Assembly (NCBI GenBank): GCA_964484465.1
Contig: CAZAFL010000006.1
Location: forward strand, 1-64,000
Source of the DNA: CAZAFL01 sp964484465
GTDB taxonomy: Bacteria; Bacteroidota; Ignavibacteria; UBA10030; SZUA-254
Reading direction: 5' to 3'
Length of the DNA: 64,000 nt
The notes under the pieces were generated by a model, which ran no database searches, had not been told where the DNA came from, and saw only the letters and a list, made by a program, of their open reading frames with translations. Positions 52,634-61,974 of the stretch are shown here, piece by piece. Numbering within the stretch: the first letter of the stretch is position 1; every line of letters starts with the position of its first letter. Made by a program: the position numbers and the translations under genes.

Positions 52634-52657
52634 GCAGGAGTTGTCTTTGACTCCTGC
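52634..52657. repeat. Hairpin in the leader of the receiver-RsbW gene
   Basis: GCAGGAGT (52634-52641) and ACTCCTGC (52650-52657) form a perfect eight-base stem with an eight-base loop. It lies in the 159-base gap between the five-module kinase and the receiver gene, about 48 bases before the ATG. Without a U-tract it is more likely an RNA processing or stability element than a terminator. Confidence 0.5.
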
Positions 52658-52745
52658 ATCATTGCCGTTCAGCTATCTCATAATGCGAAATTGTCTGGCG
52701 TATTACAAGTTTTAGTGTACCGCAGACTGTAGCGAACAGCGATAA

Positions 52746-55700
52746 TCAGGTGAGTAATGTGATTCTAAATATTGCGCCGTTGTTCCCTATGGAATCTACC
52801 CTTAGTTCTCCTCTGTGAGCTTTCACAATATCGTTTGTAATAGAAAGTCCGAGCCCGGTGCCCTGTGTTCCTTTCTTCGTCGTAAAGAACGGTTGGAGAA
52901 CCTTATCTTTGATTTCATCCGGAATTCCCGGCCCATTATCTTCAACTTCGATTTGTACTTTTTTATCTATCCGTTTTGTTCTTACCATAAGCACAGGGGA
53001 AAACTTTACAGTCCCAAGCTTCTCCCTCATCGCATCGAATGCATTTTGACTCAGGTTCAAAATCACACGGCTGAAATCCTCGGTTATCAATGGAATGCTT
53101 CCGACAGATTCATCGAGCGTCAGCTGGATATCCACATTGATCGGATTCTTTCCAGCGCGCATGCCATGGAAGGCAAGATTAACGTATTCTTTAATCAAAG
53201 CGCTCAGGTCCGTCGGCTCCATTTTGCCGTTGCTTCCGCGGGAATGGTGTAGCATCGACTTCACGATTCCGTCTGCCCGAGTCCCATGCTCATGGATTTT
53301 TTTCAAATTCTGGCTGACATCATCAATAATAGCCAGGAGATTTTTCTCCTGATTGCCGTCGTTCAACGCTTTTATTTCTTCCCGCGCTTCGTCAAGCAGT
53401 TCGATACTGACATCGGAGAAGTTATTCACAAAGTTCAGCGGGTTCTTAATTTCATGCGCTATACCGGCGGTGAGTTGACCGAGCGAGGCGAGTTTTTCCT
53501 GCTGGACAAGCTGTTCCTGTGTCGCTTTTAATTCAGTGAGTGCGTCTTCAGCCCTCTGCTTTGCCGCCTTTAATTCTATCAGATCGCGTTCGGCCTGTAT
53601 TGCATGTGCCTCGGCTATCTTCAAATCATTGAAACGGGTATACGTGAGGTTGAAAGCGCTTGCAAAGCGTTCCAATAGACTGATCGTCTCCTCTGACTGC
53701 GGCTCTGGAGACCCAATGCCCATAAAACCTTTCCCGAAATATGCGATGCTTTGTACCCTGCGCTTTTGCGAAAGGCCTCCTTTGAAGGAAACGTGGAGCT
53801 CATTGTTTAAGTAGTGTAAATAGTTTTCAACTTCCACTCCTTCCATATCGATTATTATGGATTTCTCTTGCGCTTTCCATCCATCGTACATGTTTTTAAG
53901 CGTTTCATTGCGGCTAATGTCAGCGATAAATTGCTGACTGACCTTACCACCATCTTCATCCGTTATCCAAAATTCGATGCTTCTCGTATCATCATGGATG
54001 ATTGCGATATAAAGTCGGCTGGGGGGAATGCCCAGGTTGACAAGTTGTTGGACAACGACAGCAGCGGTTTCCGCAAGCTCATTGCTCGACTGCATTGCTA
54101 AAGTTCTGCTACGCACACGTTCGACGCCCGTTTCTATTTTTGCTTCCCTTGCATTAGCCTCGGCTTTTTGTAAATCCAGGAAACGAGTATAGGTAAGAGT
54201 GAAAACATCCGCAAAACGCTTCATTACGGTTTTCGCTTCATCAGGAAACGGAGTTTCTCTGAATGCAAATAATCCTCCTGATTGCCACACAGCGCAGTAA
54301 TAATATTGTCGTAATCCTTTTTGTTCGGCTAATGATTGGGCTTCCGGCAAGTGAAAATTAACTTTCGTCAGCGCTCTGTAATAGTTGTTTAAATCTTTGC
54401 CCTCCAACACATAAGAAAAGTCTTCTTGTTTGAGCCATCCGTCAAATGCGCCTTGCAACAGCGGGTGAATGTCCATAGACTCGTCACCTGCGACTTGCAG
54501 GGTTTTTCCCTGATCCGACAGTGAAGTAGTCCATACATCGCCGGTTCTGGTTTCTTTATGGAGAATGCCGATTCCACAGCGCAGCATCCCAAGATTCAGT
54601 TTGTCGAGCTCCTCGAAAATAATTGCAACCGCGGAAGCCAAATCATCACTCTGTTGCATTGCCATTGCTCGACTTCGTACTCTTTCCAGTGCTGCTTCAA
54701 TCTGTGCTTCTCTTGCTTGTGCTTCGGCCTTTTGTAAGTCAAAAAAACGTCTGAATGTCAACTCAACAATATTCTTGAAGCGTTCAAGAATTGTTAATTC
54801 TTCATCAGAATATTTTTTGTCAGACCATGCGAAGAGAAATCCTTCTGAAAACATCAGCCAGTGTCCGTATTCAATGCGATCATACTTTTCATTAGCCTTA
54901 ATGGGCACATTGAGTGCGGCTGAAACTACTCCATAATACGATTTTAGCTCTTCGCCATTCAAAGCGACGAAATAATTTTCTTTTCTCAGCCAATATTCGT
55001 ACTGCCTTTCAAATTCAGGATGACCGATCATAGTCAAACTACCGAGAAGTGAAAGACTGTCACCGCTCGAAGAAGAGGTCGCAGAATAGGCTTGTAACCT
55101 GCGTGTCTCTTTCGAAATAATTCCTACGCCGGATCGAATCGGTGTAATTCCCAGTTTCTTCAATTCAGTAAATACCGTCGTTGCTGCCTCAGAAAGATCA
55201 CGACTCTCATGCATTGCCATTGCTTTCGAACGGACTCTTTCAAGCGAAGCCTCAATGTTTGCTTCCCTTGCCTGCATTTCGGCTTTTTGCAGGTCGAGGA
55301 AACGGGTATAGGTTTGATCAAAAACTGAAGCAAATCTCTCTAACAACTGAATGGTCTCATCAGGGCGGGGATCGGGAGTGGCCAATGAAATACCACCCTT
55401 GGAGAAAAAAGCTGTATTGATGACCCTTCTGTTTTCGCGTTCAGATTGAACTACCCCCCTTGTGTCCAAGGTTTTTCTCACCCGTTGGTATTCCTTCAAT
55501 TTGTTTCCTGTGAGGTCTAATGTCAATATCTTTCTCCGCTCTTTCCAAGCCCTGAAATATTCTCTCATCACGTCGTGCGCATGCATTGATACTTTAATCA
55601 TCGGTAGTGATCGCTGTTTCGTCAAACTTGCCCATAACTCAAGTACCTCTTCCGGTTCATTGACGATACCGATGGAAAGTTGCTCCGGGTTTTCTCCCAG

Positions 55701-56489
55701 AAGCTCAAATTGTTTAAACAGTACTTCAACAGCTTCCGACAATTCATCGCTGTGCTGCATCGCCATCGTACGAGCGCGAACTCTTTCGAGCGCAACTTCA
55801 ATCTGTGCTTCTCTTGCTTGCGCTTCGGCTTTTTCTATATCAAGGTATCTTTTATATGAAAGTTCAAATACATTTCTGAAACGTATGCATAAATTCTCTT
55901 CTTCTTCGCTTAACGGATAATACGTGGAAATGCCCAGCGCAACAGGCCCCAATGAATACCAATAATAATTGAGTGAGGTGGCTGTTTCCAGATATTTATC
56001 TGCAAATTGATTGGTTGTTTTTTGAAAGGCATACCAGTCCTGTACTTTTTTTCCTTTCAACCTTTTCTTAAAAAAACTATTTGGTCCGCTGAGCATTTGC
56101 TTTACAAATGCTTTTGACATAGGGTGATCGGTGTAGGACACTCCTGTGGTGAGCAACTTGTTATGTTTTGTATAAAACTCATAGTTCGTGTACGTGCCTT
56201 TCTGTTCATATATAATAGCCGTTTGCACATTGCGTATTTCTTTCACCCTGAGTTTTACCAGTTGCTGCGAAATGGTTTTACAGATATTCAGCATATCAGC
56301 CGGCTGTTTCATCGCCATGGCGGTGGCTCGTACTCGTTCGAGTGCGGCTTCAATTTTGAGTTCGTAATTTGTTCGGTCCAATTCCACGGTACGATGTGTT
56401 ACAGCATCGCGGAGCCGGAGATTTTCCGCTTGCAATTTTCTAAGAGCAGGCCGTTTCCCGGATGCTCTTGATTTTCTGCTGAGTTTCAT
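52746..56489 (-). CDS. Histidine kinase with five tandem sensor-linker modules
   Basis: The roughly 1247-residue protein has five consecutive modules of about 180-187 residues. Each opens with a near-identical linker (EAALERVRSRAMAMQ pattern) near residues 45, 230, 411, 596 and 785, and closes with FLDLQKAEAQAREAQIE-like helix. The inner parts look like GAF-type domains, although the fold is inferred. A coiled coil (about 950-1010) leads to HisKA with AHEIKNPLNF (H1012) and HATPase_c with NAFDAM, EDNGPGIPDE and GTGLGLSI. No membrane segment is seen. ATG 56489 (MKLSRKSRASG) is favoured over a TTG at 56534. Its partner receiver is probably in the island. Tandem module expansion by duplication is likely. 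Confidence 0.9.
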   Translation of the reverse strand: MKLSRKSRASGKRPALRKLQAENLRLRDAVTHRTVELDRTNYELKIEAALERVRATAMAMKQPADMLNICKTISQQLVKLRVKEIRNVQTAIIYEQKGTYTNYEFYTKHNKLLTTGVSYTDHPMSKAFVKQMLSGPNSFFKKRLKGKKVQDWYAFQKTTNQFADKYLETATSLNYYWYSLGPVALGISTYYPLSEEEENLCIRFRNVFELSYKRYLDIEKAEAQAREAQIEVALERVRARTMAMQHSDELSEAVEVLFKQFELLGENPEQLSIGIVNEPEEVLELWASLTKQRSLPMIKVSMHAHDVMREYFRAWKERRKILTLDLTGNKLKEYQRVRKTLDTRGVVQSERENRRVINTAFFSKGGISLATPDPRPDETIQLLERFASVFDQTYTRFLDLQKAEMQAREANIEASLERVRSKAMAMHESRDLSEAATTVFTELKKLGITPIRSGVGIISKETRRLQAYSATSSSSGDSLSLLGSLTMIGHPEFERQYEYWLRKENYFVALNGEELKSYYGVVSAALNVPIKANEKYDRIEYGHWLMFSEGFLFAWSDKKYSDEELTILERFKNIVELTFRRFFDLQKAEAQAREAQIEAALERVRSRAMAMQQSDDLASAVAIIFEELDKLNLGMLRCGIGILHKETRTGDVWTTSLSDQGKTLQVAGDESMDIHPLLQGAFDGWLKQEDFSYVLEGKDLNNYYRALTKVNFHLPEAQSLAEQKGLRQYYYCAVWQSGGLFAFRETPFPDEAKTVMKRFADVFTLTYTRFLDLQKAEANAREAKIETGVERVRSRTLAMQSSNELAETAAVVVQQLVNLGIPPSRLYIAIIHDDTRSIEFWITDEDGGKVSQQFIADISRNETLKNMYDGWKAQEKSIIIDMEGVEVENYLHYLNNELHVSFKGGLSQKRRVQSIAYFGKGFMGIGSPEPQSEETISLLERFASAFNLTYTRFNDLKIAEAHAIQAERDLIELKAAKQRAEDALTELKATQEQLVQQEKLASLGQLTAGIAHEIKNPLNFVNNFSDVSIELLDEAREEIKALNDGNQEKNLLAIIDDVSQNLKKIHEHGTRADGIVKSMLHHSRGSNGKMEPTDLSALIKEYVNLAFHGMRAGKNPINVDIQLTLDESVGSIPLITEDFSRVILNLSQNAFDAMREKLGTVKFSPVLMVRTKRIDKKVQIEVEDNGPGIPDEIKDKVLQPFFTTKKGTQGTGLGLSITNDIVKAHRGELRVDSIGNNGAIFRITLLT

Positions 56490-56558
56490 TTTTGATTTGT
56501 CGCCAGCGTCGATGGTGGAACTGCCAACGGGCAAGCAGCGATTGTATTGACACAGCTG

Positions 56559-59252
56559 CTAGTTCGTAGCAAATGCATTTTTCAATTGCTGGAACCATTC
56601 GGTCACCAGCGTAAACTCTGACGTGCTCAGTTCTTTGAACGGAAGAGTGACCATCGCAAATTGCTTTCCGTCATTTGAAATCCCTGTCAGAAATGCCCCA
56701 TCACGTGGGAGGTCGAGTACTTTGTGGGGAGCGGAGTAGTCAAAAACGTTTCCGGCATGGACGGCTACTGAGAAGATCGACGACCCCTGTGTGAAAAATA
56801 TTTCTTTACCGGCTGGAGACCATATCGGGTTCGACCCGCCGCTTGAAGAAATTTGCCACTTGCCAGCACGCGATGGGAATGGAACAATAACGACTTCAGA
56901 TTTGCCCGATTCATTCGTTTCATAAGCCATGTATTTACCGTCCGGTGAAAATACGGGATTCCCCTCCTCGTAGGTGGATTCGATAAAGGGAGTAGCCTTG
57001 TTCGTGCCGTCTAATGACAAGAGCCAGATATCGCCATCCTGCACAAAACTGAGGGTTTTCCCGTCAGGTGAAACCGATCTGGGATATTGGGTGCGATCGC
57101 TAACGGTCAGTCGTTCCTCTCTTCCTGAACCGTCCCATGGTCTTTGGTAGATATTTGCGGAGTGACCCCGCTCTGATGCGTAGATGACATATTGTCCGTC
57201 AGCGCTCCATACCGGAAATCCATTATTGCCTCCACCGAATGTTAACCGGGTTAGGCTCTTTCTTCCAAGATGATAAATCCAAACGTCGTCGTTTGCTTCC
57301 TGCACATGAAGAGCAACCTTCTCTCCGTCGGGGGAAATCGCCGCGAGATAATAAGAATTAGTAGTATCCACCAGCGGAGTCATACGCCCTTGCGTGTCGA
57401 TCCATTTCACTTTGCTGACAGTATAGGATTCGACGCCGCGTGGAATATACATGAATGTGCCATCACGAGAAAATGAAATGCTGGCTTCACCTGAAAACGG
57501 GTTCATCCAACCGCCTCTGAACAATTGTTTTGGTGACCCGCTCACTTCGAGCTTGCCGAGGTCAAAGGGAACAGCATAAATAAAACTTCCGCGCGCATAA
57601 ACAAGATGACCGGTTGGAACATAGCGTGCGAAGGTACCGCCGCGAATCACGATCTTGTTAATTCCTTTTTTTGTATCGAGAACAGCAATGGCTGCCTCGT
57701 TAAACGTCGTAATGTTGTTGAACTTGATTGTATAGAGAACGCTTTTCCCATCCGGCAATAATTGGGGGAAACGATGACTGATTTCGCCGGACGAAGAATC
57801 AAGTGCAGTGACCCGCACTGGTGTACCACCATTTTCGCTCACCTTGTAAATAGCGCTGCTGATATGACCATAATAAATGTTCTTATCTTCACCCCACCAC
57901 AACCCCCGGGGTGCGCCTCCGGCGTCGCAAATATTTACAGGGGAGCCACCAAAGATGGAGGATTTTTTTATGATGTTGCTCGGATTGAATGCGATCCATT
58001 GTCCATCGGGAGAGAAAACATTATAATATGTCTGGTTGGTGGAAAACACCTCCGCACCAAGTACAGGTTCCATCGTTTCGCGGTCTATCGGGCGCAGCAT
58101 CAAATTTGCACCCAATCCGGATAGAGTCATGAACGACATGTATTTTCCATCAGGAGAAATATTGAGCGCCGATGTGCCGATGGGCATAGCGGCGCTGTCC
58201 GGTAGTTTAATCGTGAATTGCATCGACGGCCGTTCGGTACGTTCTTTTGCATTCCAGGGTTGCCAGAACAAACCGGTAATTGCAACTCCTGCGACGAATG
58301 CAAGAACACTCCAGACGATGAGGTTTGTAAAAGGTTTTCCTGACGGCTTTGTCGTATCACTTTGTGCAGGAAATGAGCCGGTCGATCGCTGCGATGCCAT
58401 TGCAGGAAATGTGCGCGACATTTTTGCCTTGCTCGATTCCCGTTTGAAGCGCTTCAAATCTTTTGCAATGTCTTTTACCGCATTGTAGCGCTCGTCCGGA
58501 TCCTTCTGCAGGCATTCCAGAACGATGCGGTCGAGCTCCGGGTCGATTTCCGGTTTCACCGAGCTCATAGGTGCTGGGTCAACATTGACGATTTCGTACA
58601 TCAGTGCTGTTTCATGCACGCCTTTGAACGGGAGCTCACCGCTCAACAGTTCATACAAAATCACTCCCAGAGAAAAAATGTCGGACCGATGGTCGGCGTC
58701 CTGTCCTTGCACCTGTTCCGGAGACATATACCCGGCAGTGCCGACAGTGCTTCCTTCTTTTGTCAACCGGGTTATCTTACTGCCGCCTGTTCTGAGCTTC
58801 GCGAGTCCGAAGTCCATGATTTGCACGATGCCATCTTTGCGGATCATGATATTTTCCGGTTTAATGTCGCGATGGACAATCCCTTTTTCATGTGCCGCTG
58901 ATAATCCCTCGGCAATCTGGACACCGATGTCAACCGCCTTCCCCTGATTTATTGTAGGCAACTTCTGGCGGAGAGTTTGCCCGTCAACAAATTCCATTGC
59001 GATAAAGGTTTGCCCATCGTGTTCTTCAATACCGTATATGGTGCAGATGTTCGGATGGCTCAAGGCTGCAGCGGCTTGCGCCTCAAGCATGAAACGCGCC
59101 TTATCCGTTTCGCTCGAACTGACATGAGGGGGAAGGAACTTCAATGCGACAATGCGTTTGAGCCGGCTGTCTTCAGCTTTGTAGACAACGCCCATCCCCC
59201 CTTCGCCAATTTTTTCGAGGATTTTGTAGTGTGATATTATCTGATCAATCAT
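56559..59252 (-). CDS. Membrane Ser/Thr protein kinase with PD40 propeller
   Basis: The 897-residue protein has an active-looking Hanks-type kinase domain (GEGGMGVVYKAED, K38, HRDIKPENI with D129, DFGLAKL), a basic juxtamembrane stretch, one transmembrane helix near 310-331 (LIVWSVLAFVAGVAITGLFW) and about ten SPDG-type PD40 repeats outside. It probably senses a periplasmic ligand and phosphorylates cytosolic targets. ATG 59252 has AGGAGAGG just upstream; the frame extends further but the paralogues all start at this MI(D/N/G)Q position. It is a tandem paralogue of the gene at 59267, with identical stretches at protein and DNA level. The gap between the genes is 14 bases. Confidence 0.94.
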   Translation of the reverse strand: MIDQIISHYKILEKIGEGGMGVVYKAEDSRLKRIVALKFLPPHVSSSETDKARFMLEAQAAAALSHPNICTIYGIEEHDGQTFIAMEFVDGQTLRQKLPTINQGKAVDIGVQIAEGLSAAHEKGIVHRDIKPENIMIRKDGIVQIMDFGLAKLRTGGSKITRLTKEGSTVGTAGYMSPEQVQGQDADHRSDIFSLGVILYELLSGELPFKGVHETALMYEIVNVDPAPMSSVKPEIDPELDRIVLECLQKDPDERYNAVKDIAKDLKRFKRESSKAKMSRTFPAMASQRSTGSFPAQSDTTKPSGKPFTNLIVWSVLAFVAGVAITGLFWQPWNAKERTERPSMQFTIKLPDSAAMPIGTSALNISPDGKYMSFMTLSGLGANLMLRPIDRETMEPVLGAEVFSTNQTYYNVFSPDGQWIAFNPSNIIKKSSIFGGSPVNICDAGGAPRGLWWGEDKNIYYGHISSAIYKVSENGGTPVRVTALDSSSGEISHRFPQLLPDGKSVLYTIKFNNITTFNEAAIAVLDTKKGINKIVIRGGTFARYVPTGHLVYARGSFIYAVPFDLGKLEVSGSPKQLFRGGWMNPFSGEASISFSRDGTFMYIPRGVESYTVSKVKWIDTQGRMTPLVDTTNSYYLAAISPDGEKVALHVQEANDDVWIYHLGRKSLTRLTFGGGNNGFPVWSADGQYVIYASERGHSANIYQRPWDGSGREERLTVSDRTQYPRSVSPDGKTLSFVQDGDIWLLSLDGTNKATPFIESTYEEGNPVFSPDGKYMAYETNESGKSEVVIVPFPSRAGKWQISSSGGSNPIWSPAGKEIFFTQGSSIFSVAVHAGNVFDYSAPHKVLDLPRDGAFLTGISNDGKQFAMVTLPFKELSTSEFTLVTEWFQQLKNAFATN

Positions 59253-59266
59253 CGATATCCTCTCCT

Positions 59267-61945
59267 TTAGCGCGTAGTCATTGCAAGTTTCTTTTTCAAT
59301 TCTTCGAACCACCCCACGACGATATTCACCTGCGAAGGCATTAAATCGGTGGCTTTTGTGACACCTATAATAAATCTTTTACCATCCGGCGACGCGTCCC
59401 AAAAACCGTTCCAACTCTCTGGAAGGTCAAGAATTTTTTTCGGAGGGGAAAAATCAAACACCGGGGAGAGCTTGACGGCGACTTCCATAACATGTCTTCC
59501 AGAAAGATAGAATAGTGTTTTTCCATCAGGTTGCCAGCGGGAGTACAAAGCGCGATTAGTAGAGATCTGATGTTTGCCGTTTGGATTTGGGTATGGTACA
59601 ACATACAACTCATAGTACCCGGACTCATTCGAAATATAGGATAGCCAGTGTCCGTCAGGTGAGAACCTGGGGTTGATTTCAGTCGCTGGAGTGCCAATAA
59701 ACTTTTTCGCTTTTCCGGGATCATTCAGAGGCATCACCCAGATATCACCCTGTTGACCGAACGCAACGGTCTTGCCGTCCGGAGAAATCGATTCCCACGA
59801 GTTTATATCCACATCAAGAGATTCGTTCAGGTTGTCACTCGAGCCGCTCCCATCCCAGGGTTTTGAGAACAACTTCACTGTTTTTCCGTGCTCCGAAACA
59901 TATATGATGCGCTTTCCGTCAGGCGTCCATACAGGATAGTCACTGTTGCCGCCGCCAAACGTAATACGCGTTACCGTGCCCCGGTTTAACTGATACACCC
60001 AGATATCATCGTTAGCTGCCCGAATTGTCATAGCAAGTTTTTGTCCATCGGGAGAAAGACAGCCGTCCCCATAGGCTCGACTCGTATCGAGTAGCGGCTG
60101 AAGTTTCTCTTGACGATCAATCCACATGAGTGAAGCATCGAGACCCGAGTAGGCACCAAGGGGAGCGTAAATGAGAGTACCGGTATTCGATACGCTGTAA
60201 TTCGCATCGCCAGAAAGCGGGTTGAGCATGCCTCCCTCCTCAACCGGCAATGGAGGTCCCGTTGTATTTATGGTGGCGGGGTCAAACGGTACAGCGTAGA
60301 TGGAAGAACCCCGTGCATACATAATATGCCCGGTGGGAATATATCGGGCAAATGCCCCTCCCCGTATAATGATTTTTCTTTCATGAGTGATAATATTCTC
60401 TGCAGCAATTACTGCATCATCAAACGACGTGATATTGTTAAACTTCACCGTAAAGATTACGGTTTTATGGTCGGGAAGCACTTGCGGGAATCTATGACTG
60501 ATTTCTCCATGTATCGTATCGAGGATGGTGACTTCTACGGGAGTTCCTCCATTGGCAGCAACACGATATACAGCAGAGTTAAGATGACCGAACCATATGA
60601 AATTATCCTCGTCCCACCATCCACCACGCATGAAGCCGGGGACGGTACACACTTCCTGAGGAGAGCCTCCGAAGACGGAAACTTTCTCCAGCTTCCCATT
60701 TGCATAATAAGCAATCCATTGACCATCGGGAGAGAAAAACGGGTCATTGGCGCCGTCGGTGCCTGCCATTGGTTGCGCTGAGAACTGATCAATCGGCCGG
60801 AGGAAAAGTTTTGAAATACCGGACGTATTTCCAAGGTACACAAAATATTTTCCATCAGGCGAAATCGCAACAGTTGAAGCCCCGGTGACGAGAGGGGCGG
60901 TCAAGGGCAGGTTAATCGGGAAACGCATAATGGGGACTGGCGTTTTCACTTCGGCGCGCCACGGTGCCCAAGCAAGTAGGGCCACGCCGATGGCTAAAAT
61001 AGTTGAAAGCACGGGCCAGAAAAACCGTTTGAGCGCAGTCCGCGTTGTATCGACAGGAATGCCCCCATCTGCGGTTGGCCTGTGAAACTGCCGTGTGACG
61101 GTTGTGCGTGTCGCACGGGCGCGCGTTGATTCACGTTTGAAGCGGCGCAGCTCTTTTGCGACTTCGGCCACACTTTGATATCGCTCACCCGGTTCTTTCA
61201 CCAGGCATTCCAGAACAATCCCGTCGAGCATCGGATCGATCTCGGGTGCTATTGCTGACATCGGTGTTGCATCGACGTTCACAATTTCATATGCAAGAGC
61301 TGTCTCATGAACGCCCTTGAAGGGAAGCTGTCCGGTAAACAATTCATACAACAGAACGCCAAGCGAAAAAATATCCGACCGGTGGTCAACGTCCTGACCC
61401 ATGACCTGTTCGGGAGACATATATCCGGCTGTACCGACAGTGCTGCCTTCCTTTGTCAACCTGTTGACTTTGCTCGATGCACTTCTAAGTTTTGCCAAAC
61501 CGAAATCCATGATCTGGCAAATACCGTCTTTCCGGACCATAATGTTTTCGGGTTTGATATCACGGTGAACAATACCCTTTTCATGGGCTGCAGCAAGCCC
61601 GTCCGCGATCTGAATACCGATATCGATTGCCTGTTTAAACGAGATGGTTCCTTTTTTATCACGCAGTGTTTGCCCGTCAACAAATTCCATTGCGATAAAG
61701 GTCTGCCCGTCATGTTCCTCAATACCATAGATGGTGCAGATGTTGGGATGGCTCAGAGCTGCCGCGGCTTGCGCCTCGAGCATGAAACGCGCCTTGTCCG
61801 TTTCGCTCGAACTGACATGAGGGGGAAGAAACTTCAATGCGACGACGCGTTTGAGTCTGGTGTCTTCAGATTTGTAGACAACTCCCATTCCACCCTCACC
61901 AAGCTTTTCAAGGATCTTGTAATGCGATATCGTTTGTCCGATCAT
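59267..61945 (-). CDS. Membrane Ser/Thr protein kinase with PD40 propeller, tandem paralogue
   Basis: The 892-residue protein repeats the architecture of its neighbour: kinase domain (GEGGMGVVYKSED, catalytic lysine, HRDIKPENI, DFGLAKL), transmembrane helix near 308-330 (VLSTILAIGVALLAWAPW) and about nine PD40 repeats. ATG 61945 (MIGQTISHYKILEK) matches the paralogue starts and is chosen over the upstream TTG at 61978, which overlaps the peptidase stop; no ribosome site decides. The peptidase stop at 61975 leaves a 29-base gap. The kinase domain is nearly identical to that of the 56559 gene, while the propellers differ, suggesting different ligands. Confidence 0.93.
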   Translation of the reverse strand: MIGQTISHYKILEKLGEGGMGVVYKSEDTRLKRVVALKFLPPHVSSSETDKARFMLEAQAAAALSHPNICTIYGIEEHDGQTFIAMEFVDGQTLRDKKGTISFKQAIDIGIQIADGLAAAHEKGIVHRDIKPENIMVRKDGICQIMDFGLAKLRSASSKVNRLTKEGSTVGTAGYMSPEQVMGQDVDHRSDIFSLGVLLYELFTGQLPFKGVHETALAYEIVNVDATPMSAIAPEIDPMLDGIVLECLVKEPGERYQSVAEVAKELRRFKRESTRARATRTTVTRQFHRPTADGGIPVDTTRTALKRFFWPVLSTILAIGVALLAWAPWRAEVKTPVPIMRFPINLPLTAPLVTGASTVAISPDGKYFVYLGNTSGISKLFLRPIDQFSAQPMAGTDGANDPFFSPDGQWIAYYANGKLEKVSVFGGSPQEVCTVPGFMRGGWWDEDNFIWFGHLNSAVYRVAANGGTPVEVTILDTIHGEISHRFPQVLPDHKTVIFTVKFNNITSFDDAVIAAENIITHERKIIIRGGAFARYIPTGHIMYARGSSIYAVPFDPATINTTGPPLPVEEGGMLNPLSGDANYSVSNTGTLIYAPLGAYSGLDASLMWIDRQEKLQPLLDTSRAYGDGCLSPDGQKLAMTIRAANDDIWVYQLNRGTVTRITFGGGNSDYPVWTPDGKRIIYVSEHGKTVKLFSKPWDGSGSSDNLNESLDVDINSWESISPDGKTVAFGQQGDIWVMPLNDPGKAKKFIGTPATEINPRFSPDGHWLSYISNESGYYELYVVPYPNPNGKHQISTNRALYSRWQPDGKTLFYLSGRHVMEVAVKLSPVFDFSPPKKILDLPESWNGFWDASPDGKRFIIGVTKATDLMPSQVNIVVGWFEELKKKLAMTTR

Positions 61946-61974
61946 CGTCGTAATGTAAACATTTTTGCGTTGAT

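Noticed and set aside
53422..53430. TTATTCACA, a perfect DnaA-box match
   Set aside because: It is isolated inside the five-module kinase gene with no companion boxes or A/T-rich element, so it is expected by chance.
54090..56360. Regularly spaced similar DNA blocks that could be mistaken for a repeat array
   Set aside because: They encode the in-frame linkers of the five-module kinase, spaced by about 550 bases, and are not CRISPR repeats.
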